The notes under the pieces are model-generated. The model was given only the letters and a program-made list of their open reading frames with translations, did no database searches and had not been told where the DNA came from. A DNA stretch of 64,000 nt from JAAYPI01 sp963668615 (GTDB lineage Bacteria > Bacteroidota > Bacteroidia > Bacteroidales > Paludibacteraceae), in the NCBI GenBank assembly GCA_963668615.2, contig CAXXCL010000004.1, forward strand, positions 62,001-126,000, in the 5' to 3' direction. Position numbers and translations under genes: made by a program. The stretch's first letter is position 1, and every line of letters starts with the position of its first letter. Of the stretch, positions 1 to 8,888 are shown piece after piece.

Positions 1-136
1 AACCCGGAGGAACAGGAACACCAATTAAATTCATTTCAGCAAGGTTTGCTCCTTTACCACCAAGCAAATTTTTCATTTCAGCTTTACCCTCGGCTTGTCC
101 GTTTCCAAAAGTATAAACACGTTTTTTTTTGTCCAT
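1..136 (-). CDS. ppdK: Pyruvate, phosphate dikinase, N-terminal fragment (cut by window edge)
   Basis: Only the first 45 codons are inside the window; the gene runs off the left edge. The ATG is at 136-134. The translation contains YTFGNGQAEGK and NLLGGKGANLAEMNLIGVPV, the start of the ATP-grasp nucleotide-binding domain typical of pyruvate phosphate dikinase. The enzyme interconverts PEP and pyruvate using ATP/AMP and phosphate/pyrophosphate and is common in anaerobic Bacteroidales glycolysis. PEP synthase and other PEP-utilising enzymes share part of this motif, but the YTFGNG opening is specific to PPDK. No neighbour in the same operon is visible. Confidence 0.85.
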   Translation of the reverse strand, partial: MDKKKRVYTFGNGQAEGKAEMKNLLGGKGANLAEMNLIGVPVPPG

Positions 137-283
137 AAAATCTATAAATTAATATATACTATTAAAAGTCAATTGATATAATAGGTTTCGCAAGAGGGTG
201 CAAATGTATTATTTTATATTGAAAAGTGAAAATGGAATGTAAAAATTGAATATTTTTTGTAACATGAAAGCCTCCAAATAGCA

Positions 284-958
284 TTACTGATACATCCTTT
301 CTCCAAAAATTCCACTTCCTATCCTCACCAATGTAGAACCCTCTTCTATGGCAATGGAGTAATCATGAGTCATACCCATTGAGATTTCACAAAAATCATC
401 TTGATTAGAAAAATAATGCGTTTTGAGGTAATCAAATTTTTCTTTAAGCGAACGGAATTCGCAACGAACTTGATTTGTATCTTCCGTATCAGTAGCCATA
501 CCCATAACACCCGCTAAACGGATATGTTGCAATTGTTTATACGGTTGCGACTGTAACATTTGCTCACACTCAGCAAGTGAAAAGCCATATTTGGTTTCTT
601 CTTGTGCTATGTGAAATTGCAACAAACAAATTATTTGACGATTGATTTTAGCAGCCTGTTTATCAATCTCAGACAAGAGCTTAAAAGAGTCTACTCCATG
701 AATAAGCGACACATAAGGCACAATATATTTCACCTTATTTGTTTGTAAGTGACCGATAAAATGCCACTGAATATCCTTAGGCAGGTGCTCAGCTTTTGGC
801 ACCAATTCTTGTGCATGACTTTCCCCAAACACACGTTGTCCGCAATCATAAGCTTCTTGAATACTTTCTTGCGGATTAAACTTAGAAACAGCTACCAAAC
901 ATACATGTGCCGGTAACTGTTTCTTAATGGTTATAATATTTTGCGAGATACTTGACAC
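284..958 (-). CDS. YggS/PLPBP-family pyridoxal phosphate-binding protein
   Basis: A 224-residue single-domain alanine-racemase-fold protein of the YggS/PROSC family, which binds PLP and buffers vitamin B6 and amino-acid homeostasis without a known catalytic reaction. The PLP lysine is K26 in AVSKF. The family motifs GESHAQEL, WHFIGHLQTNK and MGMTHDYSIAIEEGSTLVRIGSGIFG are all present. The length matches the family. The start is a GTG at 958, ten bases after the sod stop codon, with AAGG just upstream, so the gene is probably co-transcribed with sod. The upstream region in this frame gives no better ATG. Confidence 0.92.
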   Translation of the reverse strand: MSSISQNIITIKKQLPAHVCLVAVSKFNPQESIQEAYDCGQRVFGESHAQELVPKAEHLPKDIQWHFIGHLQTNKVKYIVPYVSLIHGVDSFKLLSEIDKQAAKINRQIICLLQFHIAQEETKYGFSLAECEQMLQSQPYKQLQHIRLAGVMGMATDTEDTNQVRCEFRSLKEKFDYLKTHYFSNQDDFCEISMGMTHDYSIAIEEGSTLVRIGSGIFGERMYQ

Positions 959-967
959 CCTTATGCT

Positions 968-1543
968 TTAAAAACGACTTTCGATAACTGTCCAATCAAT
1001 TATATTCCAAAGAGCTGCAATATAATCAGCTCTTCTATTTTGATAATCCAAGTAATAAGCATGTTCCCACACATCAATGTTAAGCAATGGCTGTCCACCT
1101 TTAGTGAGGGGATTGCCCGCATTGCTTTCTTTGGTAATTTCCAGTTTGCCTTGAGCATTTACACTAAGCCATGCCCAACCAGAACCAAAAAGAGTCAGGG
1201 CAGCTGCTCCAAATTCTTTTTTGAAATCATCAAAAGAACCGAAAGATGCACTAATAGCTTCAGCTAATTTTCCTTCAGGTTTTAATTTTGGAGAAGCTGA
1301 AAATTGTGCAAAATAAAATTCGTGGTTGTACACCTGAGCAGCATTGTTAAAAACTGCTCCGTCAGACTTCTTTATTATAGAAACCAAATCTGCATTTTCA
1401 AAAGGTGTGCCCGTTTTTAAGTTGTTTAAATTGGTTACATAAGTTTGAAGATGCTTGCCATGATGGAATTCCAAGGTTTGCTGACTGATAACCGGAGACA
1501 AAGTTGCCAATCCGTAAGGTAAATTTGTTAGTCCAAAAGTCAT
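968..1543 (-). CDS. sodB: Superoxide dismutase (Fe/Mn family)
   Basis: A 191-residue cytoplasmic Fe/Mn superoxide dismutase that disproportionates superoxide to H2O2 and O2. Metal ligands visible are H27 (EFHHGKH), the His in YNHEFYF, and Asp and His in DVWEHAYYLDYQNRR. GSGWAWL is also conserved. The length and motifs are those of the small iron or cambialistic enzymes of Bacteroidales; the sequence alone does not settle Fe versus Mn. It starts with ATG and is followed within ten bases by the YggS gene. A Bacteroidota promoter lies upstream, overlapping the 3' end of the DUF721 gene. Confidence 0.95.
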   Translation of the reverse strand: MTFGLTNLPYGLATLSPVISQQTLEFHHGKHLQTYVTNLNNLKTGTPFENADLVSIIKKSDGAVFNNAAQVYNHEFYFAQFSASPKLKPEGKLAEAISASFGSFDDFKKEFGAAALTLFGSGWAWLSVNAQGKLEITKESNAGNPLTKGGQPLLNIDVWEHAYYLDYQNRRADYIAALWNIIDWTVIESRF

Positions 1544-1582
1544 AATGATTTATTTTTAAGGTTAAACAATAGTAACACAACC

Positions 1583-1611
1583 CAAATGTACGAAAACTTA
1601 TCGAAATACAA
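1583..1611 (-). promoter_or_regulatory. Candidate promoter of the superoxide dismutase gene
   Basis: Read on the minus strand, a TTG (-33 element) at 1611-1609 is followed after 18 bases by TACATTTG (-7 element, consensus TAnnTTTG) at 1590-1583, which gives a leader of about 35 bases before the sod ATG. It overlaps the end of the upstream gene. This is a pattern match only. Confidence 0.45.
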
Positions 1612-1888
1612 TATCTTTTATGACTTCTTTTCCTACTTTTTCATTCAGTGAAGCTATTAGTTTTGACCTCGTCATCATTAATTCGTTTCGAAGGACGGAA
1701 GAAGATAATTTGACATAAAGTACTCCGTTTTTTATTATCAATTCAGTAGTGTAATTTTTGATAGTGCTCCCCAAGACCTTTTCCCAAGATTGCATAATAT
1801 CGACCTCGTCAAGTTTTTGTTGCAAATTATTCTGTTGAAAGATTTGTCGTATAACATCCGATATTTTCTCGGTATTTTTCTTTCTCAT
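1598..1888 (-). CDS. DUF721 (DciA-like) protein
   Basis: A 96-residue DUF721-domain protein (residues about 8-95). The family includes DciA, the ancestral loader of the replicative helicase DnaB. The pattern MQSWEKVLG, then LYVKLSSSVLRNELMMTRSKLIASLNEKVG, is the family's KH-like core. It lies directly after recF, with 3 bases between the recF stop and this ATG, the usual arrangement in Bacteroidota, so the two genes are translationally linked. The role in helicase loading is inferred from the family. Confidence 0.85.
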   Translation of the reverse strand: MRKKNTEKISDVIRQIFQQNNLQQKLDEVDIMQSWEKVLGSTIKNYTTELIIKNGVLYVKLSSSVLRNELMMTRSKLIASLNEKVGKEVIKDIVFR

Positions 1889-1891
1889 ATT

Positions 1892-2986
1892 TTATTCTAA
1901 AAAAACGCCATTATCCTTTACTGTAAAAATTTTGTACGGATTATTTATTTGTTTCAGGAGTTCATCCAAATGTTCGCGATTGGTATCTGTAATAAATATC
2001 TGACCGAATTTTTCTCCGGAAACCAATTGAATAATTTGAGTAACACGTTGAGAATCAAGTTTATCAAAAATATCATCCAACAATAACAAAGGGAAGAACC
2101 CATGTACCTTTTTCAAAAAATCAAATTGAGCCAATTTTAAAGCAATTAAAAAACTTTTACCTTGACCTTGGGAACCTATACGTTTCACCAAATAGTCACC
2201 CAAGAACATTTCCAATTCATCTTTGTGAATGCCCTTCGAGGTAAAACCGAGAATAAAATCTCGCTGCCGCGTACTTTCGAGTTGCGTTTTAAAATCAGGT
2301 TTCTGTAAATGCGATTTGTAGGTAATATTGACAATCTCTTTTCCCGACGAAATAAATTGGTAATATTCTTGGAAGATAGGAACAAATTCCTCAATAAAGG
2401 ATTCCCTTTTTTCATAAATGTATTGGGCAAGTTGCTCCATTTGCCATTCACAAACATCAAAAATAGACATATCTTGGTTATTGTCATTTTTAAGCAAAGC
2501 ATTGCGTTGCTGCACCACCCTGTTGTATCGAATAAGAGAATCGAGGTATTTTTTGTCGTACTGAGAAATAACACCGTCAATGAATTTACGACGTTCGTCG
2601 CTACCTCCATCTATTAAACAAGAATCATTCGGCGAAACAAGTACCAAAGGCAACAATCCAATATGGTCAGATATACGTTCATATTCTTTTTTATTGTGCT
2701 TAAAGGCTTTTCTTTGTCCACGTTTAAGCCCCAAATAGATATCTTCCTGCATTTCGCCTCGAAAATATTTTCCTTGCACCATCAAAAAATTCTCTTCATG
2801 CCTAATATTCTGATTATCTATAGAATTTGAATGGCTTTTGCAAAAAGACAAATAATAAACAGCATCCAGTAAGTTGGTTTTGCCCACCCCATTGTTTCCA
2901 ACAAAGCAATTAATGCCACGACAAAAATCGAGATTTGCTTCGGGTATGTTTTTATAGTTTATTAATGACAAATTGGAAAGAAACAT
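1892..2986 (-). CDS. recF: DNA replication and repair protein RecF
   Basis: A 364-residue ABC/SMC-like ATPase that binds DNA at gaps and helps RecOR load RecA. Walker A is GNNGVGKT at residues 30-37. The ABC signature region is GSQGQGKSF, and Walker B is LLLLDDIFDKLD, followed by FITDTNREHLDELL, all in family order. The length is normal for RecF. The start is an ATG. It forms a two-gene operon with the DUF721 gene and is divergent from leuS, with 188 bases between the starts. Confidence 0.95.
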   Translation of the reverse strand: MFLSNLSLINYKNIPEANLDFCRGINCFVGNNGVGKTNLLDAVYYLSFCKSHSNSIDNQNIRHEENFLMVQGKYFRGEMQEDIYLGLKRGQRKAFKHNKKEYERISDHIGLLPLVLVSPNDSCLIDGGSDERRKFIDGVISQYDKKYLDSLIRYNRVVQQRNALLKNDNNQDMSIFDVCEWQMEQLAQYIYEKRESFIEEFVPIFQEYYQFISSGKEIVNITYKSHLQKPDFKTQLESTRQRDFILGFTSKGIHKDELEMFLGDYLVKRIGSQGQGKSFLIALKLAQFDFLKKVHGFFPLLLLDDIFDKLDSQRVTQIIQLVSGEKFGQIFITDTNREHLDELLKQINNPYKIFTVKDNGVFLE

Positions 2987-3119
2987 AGGGCTTACTGTTT
3001 TTGCAAAAATAAGAAAAATGTTTGATACTATCTTGTTATTGCAAAGTACAAAATGGATTCTTTTTCTCTCATCTCACAAATTCAGCATAAAATATGAGAA
3101 AACAAATATGTATTTTGAT

Positions 3120-3127
3120 TACCTTTG
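3120..3127 (+). promoter_or_regulatory. Candidate -7 promoter element for leuS
   Basis: TACCTTTG matches the Bacteroidota -7 consensus TAnnTTTG and lies about 48 bases before the leuS ATG. No clear -33 TTG is seen at the expected distance, so the support is weak. Confidence 0.3.
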
Positions 3128-3174
3128 TTAACTCAATTGCATTCACATAAAAAAGCCTTTACTACATATAAATT

Positions 3175-5931
3175 ATGGAATATAAGTTTACGGAAATAGA
3201 AAAAAAGTGGCAGCAATATTGGAAAGAAAATGCCACCTACAAAGTAGAAATCAATAGTAAAAAACCGAAATATTATGTATTGGATATGTTTCCGTATCCT
3301 TCAGGAGCAGGATTACACGTAGGTCATCCCCTGGGATACATTGCTTCCGATATTTACAGCCGTTATAAAAGACTACAAGGATTTAATGTTTTACATCCAA
3401 TGGGATACGATGCTTACGGACTTCCAGCAGAGCAATATGCCATTCAAACCGGACAACATCCAGCCATTACAACGCAAAAAAATATTGCTCGCTATCGTGA
3501 ACAATTGGATAAAATAGGTTTCTGTTTCGATTGGAATCGCGAAGTACGTACATGCGATTCAGATTATTACAAATGGACACAGTGGGCTTTTATTCAAATG
3601 TTTAACCATTATTATGATAAAACCATAGGCAAAGCTCAACCTATTGAGAGTTTAATTTCTCATTTAGCAACAAACGGAACATCTGGGTTGTCTGTTGCTT
3701 GTACTGAAGAACTATCCTTCACTGCAAAAGAATGGAATGACAAAAACGAACAGGAACAGCAAAACATATTATTGAATTATCGAATTGCTTATTTGGCAGA
3801 TTTGAAAGTAAATTGGTGTCCTGCTCTTGGAACAGTTTTAGCCAACGATGAAGTAAGTGAAGGTCTTTCTGTTCGGGGTGGACATCCTGTAGAGCAACGA
3901 ACCATGCGTCAATGGAGTTTACGTATTTCAGCTTATGCACAACGTTTGTTGGACAGATTAGATACACTCGACTGGACTGAATCGCTAAAAGAAACACAAA
4001 AAAACTGGATTGGTCGTAGTGAAGGGGCTGAAATGAAATTCAAAATAAAAGGTCAGAATGCCGACTTATTGATTTTCACTACACGTGCCGATACGACTTT
4101 CGGCGTAACATTTATGGTTTTAGCTCCCGAAAGTGAATATGTAGCGATGGTCACTACAACAGAACAAAGAGAAGCCGTAAACAACTATGTTGAATCGGTA
4201 AAAAGAAGAACCGAAAGAGAACGTATTGCTGACCGCAAGGTTACAGGAGTATTTTCCGGGGCTTATGCCATCAATCCGTTTACAGAAGAAGAAATTCCAA
4301 TTTATATCAGTGACTATGTGTTAGCCGGATATGGAACAGGAGCTATCATGGCTGTACCGGCTCACGATGGTAGAGACTACGCTTTTGCCAAATATTTTCA
4401 CCTTCCTATTATTCCTGTTATTGAAGGATGCGATGTTACTGAAGAAAGTTTTGACGCCAAGGACGGCATTATGTGCAATTCCGGTTTTATGGACGGAATG
4501 ACCGTAAAAGAAGCCATTGCAAAAGCAAAAAAATACATTGTGGAAAAAGGCATTGGAAATGTAAAAATCAATTACAGATTACGTGATGCTATTTTCAGTC
4601 GTCAACGTTATTGGGGAGAACCATTTCCTGTATATTACAAAAATGGGATTCCTTATGTTTTGGATGAAAAGGAATTGCCGTTGGAATTGCCCGAAATTGA
4701 CAAATATTTACCCACAGAAACGGGTGAACCGCCTCTCGGACGTGCCAAAAATTGGGCAACCCAAGAAGGCTATTCATACGAATTAAATACAATGCCCGGT
4801 TTTGCAGGTTCATCTGCGTATTATTTACGCTATATGGATCCACACAACAATGATATGTTAGTAAGCAAAGAAGCCAATGAATATTGGAGAAATGTCGATT
4901 TGTATTTGGGTGGAACGGAACATGCTACAGGGCACTTGATTTACAGCCGTTTTTGGAACAAATTTTTATTTGACCTTGGCTTGGTTTGCAAAGATGAACC
5001 TTTTCAAAAACTAGTTAACCAAGGAATGATTCAAGGAAGAAGCAATTTTGTGTATCGCATAAAAAATACCAATACATTCGTATCATACAATTTGATAAAA
5101 AATTATGATGTAACACCTATTCATGTGGATGTAAACATCGTATCGAACGATATTTTGGATATTGAACGCTTTAAAAAATGGATGCCTGATTTTGCCAATG
5201 CCGAATTTATTTTGGAAGATAGCAAATATATTTGCGGATGGGCAGTTGAAAAAATGTCAAAATCCATGTTCAATGTAGTGAATCCGGATGATATTGTCGA
5301 TAAATATGGAGCTGACACTTTGCGTTTGTACGAAATGTTTTTAGGACCATTGGAACAATCAAAGCCTTGGGATACGAACGGCATAGACGGTGTACACCGC
5401 TTCTTGAAGAAACTTTGGAGTTTATTCTACAAAGAGGATACTTTCTGTGTAACTGAAGAAACACCCTCTGCCGAAGAGCTAAAAACATTGCACAAAACCA
5501 TAAAAAAAATTACGTACGATATAGAAAACTTCTCTTTCAACACTTCTATATCTGGATTTATGATTTGTATTAATGAGTTAGCTCAACAAAAGTGCAACAA
5601 AAAAGCCATTTTAGAGCCGCTTATCATTTTATTAGCACCGTTTGCTCCTCACATTGCGGAAGAATTATATCACGAGCTTGGAAATACAATGTCCGTTTGT
5701 GATGCTAAGTTTCCCGTATGCAACGAAGAATTTCTAGTGGAATCAGCGGTTAAATACCCTATTTCATTTAATGGAAAGGTTCGTTTTATGTTAGAGCTAC
5801 CTGCTAATCTGACTAAAGAAGAAGTAGAAAAAGCAGCTTTGAGCAACACACAAACAATTAAATTTTTACAAGGCAATTCTCCCAAAAAGATAATTGTAGT
5901 TGTTGGAAAAATTGTTAACATAGTCATATAG
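3175..5931 (+). CDS. leuS: Leucyl-tRNA synthetase
   Basis: A 918-residue class Ia aminoacyl-tRNA synthetase that charges tRNA-Leu in the cytoplasm. The HIGH motif is HVGH at residues 48-51 inside PYPSGAGLHVGH, and KMSKS is at 693-697. The CP1 editing domain is recognised by TTRADTTFGVTFMVLAPE and GYGTGAIMAVPAHDGRDYAFA. The anticodon-binding domain lies toward the C-terminus. Insertions around residues 140-180 and 620-690 are usual for Bacteroidota LeuRS. The frame is intact. It stands alone on the plus strand, followed 36 bases later by a flippase gene. Confidence 0.97.
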   Translation: MEYKFTEIEKKWQQYWKENATYKVEINSKKPKYYVLDMFPYPSGAGLHVGHPLGYIASDIYSRYKRLQGFNVLHPMGYDAYGLPAEQYAIQTGQHPAITTQKNIARYREQLDKIGFCFDWNREVRTCDSDYYKWTQWAFIQMFNHYYDKTIGKAQPIESLISHLATNGTSGLSVACTEELSFTAKEWNDKNEQEQQNILLNYRIAYLADLKVNWCPALGTVLANDEVSEGLSVRGGHPVEQRTMRQWSLRISAYAQRLLDRLDTLDWTESLKETQKNWIGRSEGAEMKFKIKGQNADLLIFTTRADTTFGVTFMVLAPESEYVAMVTTTEQREAVNNYVESVKRRTERERIADRKVTGVFSGAYAINPFTEEEIPIYISDYVLAGYGTGAIMAVPAHDGRDYAFAKYFHLPIIPVIEGCDVTEESFDAKDGIMCNSGFMDGMTVKEAIAKAKKYIVEKGIGNVKINYRLRDAIFSRQRYWGEPFPVYYKNGIPYVLDEKELPLELPEIDKYLPTETGEPPLGRAKNWATQEGYSYELNTMPGFAGSSAYYLRYMDPHNNDMLVSKEANEYWRNVDLYLGGTEHATGHLIYSRFWNKFLFDLGLVCKDEPFQKLVNQGMIQGRSNFVYRIKNTNTFVSYNLIKNYDVTPIHVDVNIVSNDILDIERFKKWMPDFANAEFILEDSKYICGWAVEKMSKSMFNVVNPDDIVDKYGADTLRLYEMFLGPLEQSKPWDTNGIDGVHRFLKKLWSLFYKEDTFCVTEETPSAEELKTLHKTIKKITYDIENFSFNTSISGFMICINELAQQKCNKKAILEPLIILLAPFAPHIAEELYHELGNTMSVCDAKFPVCNEEFLVESAVKYPISFNGKVRFMLELPANLTKEEVEKAALSNTQTIKFLQGNSPKKIIVVVGKIVNIVI

Positions 5932-5967
5932 TGAACAAAACTAACACATGACTTTTACACGACATAC

Positions 5968-7434
5968 ATGGGCGATAAGTTAAAAGAAAAAATGATAGGT
6001 GCATTGGCTTGGAGTTCCGTCGACAGATTGGGACAACAATCCGTACAATTTATCATTGGTATCGTCCTCGCTCGTTTGCTTTCTCCCGCCGACTATGGAT
6101 TAATCGGTATGATTATGATTTTCGCTACACTTTCTTACGTGTTAGTGGAAAGCGGTTTTGGGGCAGCACTCATCCGAAAAAAAAATGTTACCGAGACGGA
6201 TTTCAATTCTGTTTTTTTTGTTAACCTAGCCATTTCCATCGGATTATATGCCCTGCTATTTTTTACGGCTCCTTTCATAGCGAACTTCTTCAACCAGCCA
6301 TCGTTAATTCCCATTGCCAGGGTAACATTTATAGCCGTCATTTTTAATGCATTCTACATTGTTCCCTACATTCAGGTGAACAAAGCGATGGATTTTAAAA
6401 CATTGGCGAAAATCAATCTATTTTCTACCACCATAAGTGGCATATTGGGTATAACTATGGCCATAATGGGAAAAGGCGTTTGGGCACTGGTTGTACAACA
6501 AACAACATATCATTTTTTCAGAGGAATTGGATTCTATTTTTTCGTAAAATGGTATCCTCAATTACTCTTTTCGCTGAAAAGTATCCGCGAATTATGGAAT
6601 TTCAGCATTCACATATTAGGCACATCCTTATTAACCATTGTCTTTAACAACCTGTATACCTTTTTGTTAAGCCGCTTTTACCCAATAAACCAAGTAGGCT
6701 ACTATACTCAGGCAAATAAGATGAGCGAAACAACCAACTTTACGTTTCAATCTATTCTAGGGAACAGCACCTATAACCTATTCACCCAGATTAATACCGA
6801 AATAGAAAGATTAAAACGCATCTACAGAGAATTAATTCAAAAAACATCGTTGATTGTTTTACCTATTACGTTGGTACTTATTGTCATGGCGAAACCTTTG
6901 TTTTTCTTCTTATTTTCTGAAAAATGGCTACCCGCAGTACCTTATTTTCAATTGATTTGCTTGGCGAACCTCTTTGCTCCACTTTATTTACTAAATAACA
7001 ACTTGCTTAATGCGATGGGGAAATCCAAAATCACCTTTTTCATTGAAATAGTAAAACGGTTACTCATTGTTATTTCTATTGTTGCATGCTTTCGATACGG
7101 AATCGTATCCTTATTGATTGGTTATCTAATATCTTGTTGCTTGGCATTTCTTTTTTCCACAAGATTTATAAACAGGCACTTACGCCATTCCTATTGGGAC
7201 CAACTAAAAGATATTCTGCCAAGCTTGCTAATGGGATTGGTCATTTCAGGAAGCGTACTTCTTTATATACCATTTATCAAAAATCTCTACGTATTATTCA
7301 CAATACAATCATTTTCAGCTATTGTATTGTACATCATTTTATTACGCATTTTCTTTAAAGAAAACTTCTTCAGAGTTATGTCTTTCGTAAAAAAAGGCAA
7401 TACAAAATCGACAGAAGAAGAGGATATCAAATAA
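5968..7434 (+). CDS. Wzx-type polysaccharide flippase (MOP superfamily)
   Basis: A 488-residue inner-membrane protein with about 12-14 hydrophobic helices and the MOP-superfamily start: LAWSSVDRLGQQSVQFIIGIVLARLL, then SPADYGLIGMI. This is the pattern of lipopolysaccharide/O-antigen or exopolysaccharide exporters (Wzx, TuaB-like). It is expected to flip lipid-linked saccharide across the cytoplasmic membrane. The C-terminus is a charged cytoplasmic tail. The 36-base gap after leuS suggests read-through from that gene. The next gene, a glycosyltransferase, is convergent with its stop 2 bases away, which supports a polysaccharide role but does not identify the substrate. Confidence 0.85.
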   Translation: MGDKLKEKMIGALAWSSVDRLGQQSVQFIIGIVLARLLSPADYGLIGMIMIFATLSYVLVESGFGAALIRKKNVTETDFNSVFFVNLAISIGLYALLFFTAPFIANFFNQPSLIPIARVTFIAVIFNAFYIVPYIQVNKAMDFKTLAKINLFSTTISGILGITMAIMGKGVWALVVQQTTYHFFRGIGFYFFVKWYPQLLFSLKSIRELWNFSIHILGTSLLTIVFNNLYTFLLSRFYPINQVGYYTQANKMSETTNFTFQSILGNSTYNLFTQINTEIERLKRIYRELIQKTSLIVLPITLVLIVMAKPLFFFLFSEKWLPAVPYFQLICLANLFAPLYLLNNNLLNAMGKSKITFFIEIVKRLLIVISIVACFRYGIVSLLIGYLISCCLAFLFSTRFINRHLRHSYWDQLKDILPSLLMGLVISGSVLLYIPFIKNLYVLFTIQSFSAIVLYIILLRIFFKENFFRVMSFVKKGNTKSTEEEDIK

Positions 7435-7435
7435 A

Positions 7436-8719
7436 TCACTTACCAAGCGATTCACTCAGCAATCGAGTTAATTCTTTTCTTGAATATTTTTTGTATAGTT
7501 GGGTTTTTGACTGCAACTTGTCCACATTTTTTGTATCAATAATAAATTGCTTTATTCCTTCAACATCAAAATAATCAAAAGTTTTGCCGGCTTTACACTC
7601 ATCAATAATACCTGCGGCATCTTCTTGTGGCGAAGCAACTAACAAAACAGGTGTTTCGCTAGCCATATATTCAAAAAGCTTTCCCGTTAGAATGCCTTTG
7701 TTTTTTTCCGAATCAGGCAATAAAAGCAACAATAAATCAGAGCCTTTCATATAAGCGACAGCCTCTTTGTGAGGTACATAATCGATAAATTCAGCTATCT
7801 GACCAAGTCCTTTTTCAAATATCTTTTCTTGTATTTTGGAAGCTGTTTTTCCGACAAAACGCAACAGTATGTTTTGTTTTTCTGCTTCCGGCAATAAATT
7901 AACGGCGTCTAAAAAAGGATCAACATTGTACAAACTGCTCAAAACACCCACATAAGAAATAACAAACTTATCGCTTTTTTTATTGGGCAAAACATTCACA
8001 AAATCAGGTTCGTCAAAACCATTGGGAATAATGAAAAATTTGTCGGATATATCGGCTTTTTTTTCGAACAACTCTTTTACACCACGACTTACCGTTATCA
8101 GTTTATCCGATTTGATTAAAACCTGTTTTTCGTATAAAGCATTAATTCTATCCGCTAAAAAACACGGATACAACTCTTTATAGTAGTAAATATCACGCCA
8201 AGGGTCACGTAAATCGACGACCCACTGAATATTCGGATATTTCTTTTTGAGTTTTAGCCCTATAAGTTGTGTAGAATGAGGAGGACTAGTAGTAACAACC
8301 GTTTCAATTTGCTCATTTTCAATTAATTGACAAGCTCTGTGATAAGCATACTTATTCCATCCTCTTCGTGGGTCAGGCAGAAAGAAGTTTCCACGAATAA
8401 AACGACTCGTTTTTTGAAATAAACTTGTTTTTTGTTCGTTGGCGAAACCACCGTATGGAATTTCTTTTGAAGGAGATATCCGTTTGTAAACGTTTAATAC
8501 TTCCCTAGTATGAGTGCGTTCCACTCGTACATTATCAGGAACATCATTTAATAAACTTTCGTCTATTTGCGGATAAGAAGCCTCCTTTTCATTTACTGTC
8601 AAAACAACAGGCTCATAGCCAAATTGAGGCAAATATTTTACAAATTTCAGCCATCGTTGAACACCGGCACCCCCGCTAGGCGGAAAATAATATGTTATGA
8701 TTAAAATTTTTTTACTCAT
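7436..8719 (-). CDS. GT4-family glycosyltransferase
   Basis: A 427-residue cytoplasmic or membrane-associated GT-B glycosyltransferase. The N-terminal ILIITYYFPPSGGAGVQRWLKFVKYLPQFGYEPVV is the acceptor-side Rossmann fold of GT4 enzymes. The C-terminal donor-binding half has SYVGVLSSLYNVDPFLDAV, and GKLFEYMASETPVLLVA with the E-x7-E type sugar-nucleotide contact. The sugar and acceptor cannot be read from sequence; the neighbouring flippase suggests surface polysaccharide. The start is an ATG. A TACATTTG box lies 32 bases upstream. Confidence 0.85.
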   Translation of the reverse strand: MSKKILIITYYFPPSGGAGVQRWLKFVKYLPQFGYEPVVLTVNEKEASYPQIDESLLNDVPDNVRVERTHTREVLNVYKRISPSKEIPYGGFANEQKTSLFQKTSRFIRGNFFLPDPRRGWNKYAYHRACQLIENEQIETVVTTSPPHSTQLIGLKLKKKYPNIQWVVDLRDPWRDIYYYKELYPCFLADRINALYEKQVLIKSDKLITVSRGVKELFEKKADISDKFFIIPNGFDEPDFVNVLPNKKSDKFVISYVGVLSSLYNVDPFLDAVNLLPEAEKQNILLRFVGKTASKIQEKIFEKGLGQIAEFIDYVPHKEAVAYMKGSDLLLLLLPDSEKNKGILTGKLFEYMASETPVLLVASPQEDAAGIIDECKAGKTFDYFDVEGIKQFIIDTKNVDKLQSKTQLYKKYSRKELTRLLSESLGK

Positions 8720-8750
8720 ATTGTCTGCAACGGCTGAATAATGTTATTTG

Positions 8751-8758
8751 CAAATGTA
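8751..8758 (-). promoter_or_regulatory. Candidate -7 element for the glycosyltransferase gene
   Basis: On the minus strand TACATTTG matches the Bacteroidota -7 consensus 32 bases before the ATG. A TTG occurs 15 bases upstream, closer than the usual 18-21, so the promoter call is tentative. Confidence 0.3.
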
Positions 8759-8797
8759 AGTATTTTAGAAATACAACTCACATTTTAAATTCAATTT

Positions 8798-8837
8798 AAA
8801 CGAGTAGAAAATATCCATTTATATTTTCTACTCGTTT
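8798..8837. repeat. Perfect 17-bp inverted repeat between divergent genes
   Basis: Arms 8798-8814 and 8821-8837 (AAACGAGTAGAAAATAT and its exact complement) are separated by a 6-base loop, CCATTT. The hairpin sits between the starts of a minus-strand glycosyltransferase gene and a plus-strand outer-membrane protein gene, upstream of both. It is therefore not an ordinary end-of-gene terminator for either. It could be a leader attenuator, a terminator of leakage, or an operator. A TATTTTTG -7-like box follows at 8851-8858. Confidence 0.7.
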
Positions 8838-8888
8838 ACTATTTTTATCGTATTTTTGTCTCAATCTTTTGAATCACAAATATTTTTG

